Source: Yersinia mollaretii ATCC 43969 (GTDB lineage: Bacteria > Pseudomonadota > Gammaproteobacteria > Enterobacterales > Enterobacteriaceae). From it: a DNA stretch of 64,000 bases. The stretch spans positions 2,356,001-2,420,000 of the forward strand of contig NZ_CP054043.1 in NCBI RefSeq assembly GCF_013282725.1. The letters are read 5' to 3'. Below, piece by piece: positions 61,909 through 64,000 of the stretch; position 1 is the first letter of the stretch, and every line of letters begins with the position of its first letter. Below the pieces are notes generated by a model. It saw only the letters and a program-made list of their open reading frames with translations, ran no database searches and was not told the DNA's origin. Made by a program: the position numbers and the translations under genes.

Positions 61909-62949
61909 TTACAGGTTATTTAGCTCATTGCGGAATGGGGTTAAATCGCCAATGTTAGCGCTCACCCACTGGGCATCATAATAGGTATCAAGATAGCGCT
62001 CGCCGCTGTCACAGAGTAATGTCACAATCGCCCCCGTTTTGCCCTGCTCGCGCATCTGTTTGGCTAATTGTAGTGCGCCCCAGACGTTAGTCCCCGTCGA
62101 TGCCCCCACTTTCCGCCCCAGAATGCCCTCCAGCCAATGGATGGTTGCCACACTGGCGGCATCCGGTACGCGTAACATACTATCGATCACCTCGGGAATA
62201 AATGAAGGTTCAGCCCGTGGGCGGCCTATCCCTTCAATGCGGCTACCACAACTGCCAGTGACTGTGCGATCACGGTTGCAGAAACAGTCATAAAATACCG
62301 AGTTTTCCGGATCGACAACCACCAGTTGGGTATCATGTCCTTGATAGCGGATATAGCGCCCTAATGTGGCGGAAGTCCCGCCCGTACCTGCGCTCATCAC
62401 AATGTAGTTAGGGACAGGAAAAGGTTCGCGAGCCATCTGGCGGAAGATACTGTCGGCAATATTATTATTGCCGCGCCAGTCTGTTGCTCGTTCCGCATAA
62501 GTGAACTGATCCATGTAGTGGCCGTTCAGTTCACGCGCTAATTGCTCTGATGCCGCATAGATTTGCCCTGCATGGTCAACAAAATGGCAGCGACCTCCAT
62601 AGAAAGTGATTTGTTCAACTTTTCGCCTCGCGGTGCAACTCGGCATGACTGCAATAAAGGGCAAGCCAATCAGGCGAGCAAAATAGGCTTCAGATACCGC
62701 AGTGCTGCCTGAGGAGGCTTCAATTATTGTGGTTCCTTCGGTAATCCAGCCGTTACATAAGCCATAGAGGAACAACGAGCGGGCCAAACGGTGCTTTAAG
62801 CTGCCGGTAGGATGGGTGCTCTCATCTTTCAAATAGAGATAAATGCCGGGAAAAGCAGGCAGATTTAGGCGGATCAGGTGGGTATCAGCGGAGCGTTGAA
62901 AATCAGCTTCTATTTCACTGATAGCATTTTTTACCCAGATGTTGGTCAT
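61909..62949 (-). CDS. PLP-dependent cysteine-synthase-family enzyme (probable L-cysteine desulfhydrase)
   Basis: 346 aa fold-type II PLP enzyme. The PLP lysine is in [11 protein letters not shown], the substrate loop is [12 protein letters not shown] and the phosphate-cup glycine loop is [12 protein letters not shown]. It differs from CysK/CysM in key loops and resembles Cds1-type cysteine desulfhydrases, which release sulfide from cysteine. It is divergent from decR, a cysteine-responsive activator in E. coli, with a shared 125-bp promoter region; this supports a cysteine-detoxification role (inference). Absent from this position in E. coli. Confidence 0.82.
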   Translation of the reverse strand: MTNIWVKNAISEIEADFQRSADTHLIRLNLPAFPGIYLYLKDESTHPTGSLKHRLARSLFLYGLCNGWITEGTTIIEASSGSTAVSEAYFARLIGLPFIAVMPSCTARRKVEQITFYGGRCHFVDHAGQIYAASEQLARELNGHYMDQFTYAERATDWRGNNNIADSIFRQMAREPFPVPNYIVMSAGTGGTSATLGRYIRYQGHDTQLVVVDPENSVFYDCFCNRDRTVTGSCGSRIEGIGRPRAEPSFIPEVIDSMLRVPDAASVATIHWLEGILGRKVGASTGTNVWGALQLAKQMREQGKTGAIVTLLCDSGERYLDTYYDAQWVSANIGDLTPFRNELNNL

Positions 62950-63047
62950 TTGGTGGCCTGCGATATAAATAGTAATCTAATGATTGCTATATTATCGGTT
63001 ATCAAAGAAAAAAACGTTGCCATTTTTGCTTCTTTATCGCCAAATGG

Positions 63048-63062
63048 TAGAAAATTATTCTA
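63048..63062 (+). promoter_or_regulatory. Perfect Lrp-type operator upstream of decR
   Basis: TAGAAAATTATTCTA fits the Lrp consensus YAGHAWATTWTDCTR at all 15 positions and is an almost exact palindrome. It lies 12 bp before the decR start in the shared region with the divergent PLP enzyme, so Lrp itself, or DecR (an Lrp-family protein), could bind here. Confidence 0.65.
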
Positions 63063-63074
63063 TGGATAATGGTT

Positions 63075-63536
63075 ATGTTAGATAAAACAGACCGCAAGCT
63101 ACTCTGTATGTTGCAAAAAGATTGCACGCAATCACTGCAAGTCTTGGCTGAGGCAGTCAATTTGACCTCCACGCCCTGCTGGAAACGTCTAAAGCGCCTT
63201 GAGGATGAGGGGTTTATTCGTGGGCGAGTGGCGTTACTGGACAGTGAAAAGTTAGGATTAGGGTTGACGGCATTTGTGCTGATCAAGACGCAGCAGCATA
63301 ATAGCGATTGGTATCAGGCATTCGTCGAGTTCACCAAGAAAATGCCTGAGGTACTGGCGTTCTATCGTATGGCGGGTGAATATGATTATCTGATGCAGGT
63401 CGAAGTTGCCGATATGAAAAGTTACGACAGTTTTTACAAACGTATGGTTAATGGTGTGCCGGGATTGATTGATGTGACCTCGAGCTTTGCGATGGAAAAA
63501 ATCAAATACACAACAATGTTGCCTGTTCCAGAGTAA
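63075..63536 (+). CDS. decR: DecR (YbaO), Lrp/AsnC-family cysteine-responsive regulator
   Basis: 153 aa. N-terminal helix-turn-helix ([26 protein letters not shown]) and C-terminal RAM ligand-binding domain ([12 protein letters not shown] ... [17 protein letters not shown]). Close to E. coli DecR, which activates cysteine desulfidase genes on cysteine. ATG 63075 (MLDKTDRK) agrees with E. coli; ATG 63069 is too close to the ribosome site. Confidence 0.95.
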   Translation: MLDKTDRKLLCMLQKDCTQSLQVLAEAVNLTSTPCWKRLKRLEDEGFIRGRVALLDSEKLGLGLTAFVLIKTQQHNSDWYQAFVEFTKKMPEVLAFYRMAGEYDYLMQVEVADMKSYDSFYKRMVNGVPGLIDVTSSFAMEKIKYTTMLPVPE

Positions 63537-63650
63537 AAAAGTTTTTTTGAGTAAAAATCATTTTAATGAGGGTATCCTTCTCCCTTATTGATTACGTATA
63601 GCAAGAAGCATATTGATGCTATTCAGTGTCAGACCATGGAATAAAACTGC

Positions 63651-64000
63651 GTGAGATTGTTTGCACAATTAGGCTGGTATTTCCGCCGAGAGTGGCGTCG
63701 CTATGTGGGTGCGGTGTTGCTGCTGATCATTATTGCTATCCTGCAATTATTGCCGCCTAAGTTGGTCGGGGTGATTGTGGATGGCATCAGTACAAAGCAG
63801 ATGTCGACCGACATGCTGCTGGTGTGGATCGCGGTGATGCTGGTGACGGCAATCGTGGTCTACCTGCTGCGCTATGTCTGGCGCGTTTTACTCTTCGGCG
63901 CATCCTATCAATTGGCAGTGGAGTTGCGGTCAAACTTTTATCGCCAACTCAGCCGCCAGGCCCCCGGTTTTTACTTACGTCACCGCACCGGTGATTTAAT
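63651..64000 (+). CDS. mdlA: MdlA ABC transporter subunit (partial, N-terminus only)
   Basis: First 116 codons of a multidrug-type ABC exporter half-transporter; the window ends inside the gene. GTG 63651 gives [18 protein letters not shown], then two hydrophobic helices ([17 protein letters not shown] and [19 protein letters not shown]) and [21 protein letters not shown], all as in E. coli MdlA. The ATPase domain lies beyond the right edge. decR-mdlA order is conserved. Confidence 0.93.
   Translation, partial: MRLFAQLGWYFRREWRRYVGAVLLLIIIAILQLLPPKLVGVIVDGISTKQMSTDMLLVWIAVMLVTAIVVYLLRYVWRVLLFGASYQLAVELRSNFYRQLSRQAPGFYLRHRTGDL

Overview
The window is a stretch of core enterobacterial chromosome. 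Almost every gene falls in the order known from Escherichia coli (sbcDC-phoBR-brnQ-proY-malZ, acpH-queA-tgt-yajC-secDF, nrdR-ribDE-nusB-thiL-pgpA, dxs-ispA-xseB, thiI-yajL-panE-yajQ-yajR-cyoEDCBA-ampG-yajG-bolA-tig-clpPX-lon-hupB-ppiD-ybaV-fadM-queC-ybaE-cof-decR-mdlA). Moderate GC, protein divergence from E. coli, ERIC-type intergenic palindromes, and the insertions relative to E. coli (a PstS-like gene after phoR, a ggt/hok/ahpC block, a hydrolase between queA and tgt, an OmpK/Tsx-type porin before cyoA) point to Yersinia or a close relative. No prophage, insertion sequence, CRISPR array, rRNA or tRNA gene was seen.

Layout. 1-4406: the SbcCD hairpin nuclease (sbcC runs off the left edge), read leftward. 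4593-7716: the PhoB-PhoR phosphate regulon with a PHO-box promoter and a downstream phosphate-binding-protein gene. 8172-10958: branched-chain amino acid (brnQ) and proline-type (proY) permeases. 11206-17281: malZ, a short-chain dehydrogenase, a 202-bp ERIC element, gamma-glutamyltransferase, a complete-looking chromosomal hok/mok/sok toxin-antitoxin locus, and a 2-Cys peroxiredoxin with an OxyR-type site. 17506-24934: acpH and the queuosine/Sec translocase cluster, split by an inverted alpha/beta hydrolase. 25118-29363: nrdR, riboflavin, nusB, thiL and pgpA. 29453-32619: the isoprenoid operon xseB-ispA-dxs. 32893-38133: thiI, yajL, panE, yajQ, yajR. 38302-43106: the cytochrome bo3 oxidase operon. 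43468-47344: a Tsx/OmpK-like porin, ampG, yajG, bolA. 47777-56840: the protein quality-control block tig-clpP-clpX-lon-hupB-ppiD, with sigma-32 promoter matches before clpP and lon. 56996-64000: ybaV, fadM, queC, ybaE, cof, a cysteine-synthase-fold enzyme divergent from decR, and the start of mdlA.

The most notable signals outside textbook genes are: the hok/mok/sok locus with both ends of the fold-back mRNA visible; several ERIC and ERIC-derived palindromes; a 116-bp palindromic element between clpP and clpX; an 18-bp degenerate tandem repeat at the 3' end of ybaE; a 21-bp tandem repeat and a FadR-like operator before fadM; a perfect Lrp-consensus operator before decR; and a GC-rich dyad around the putative ribE promoter. 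I did not find a clearly undescribed multi-gene system. The best candidates for new biology are the non-E. coli insertions (PstS-like gene, inverted hydrolase, porin, cysteine-synthase-fold enzyme) and the small repeat elements.
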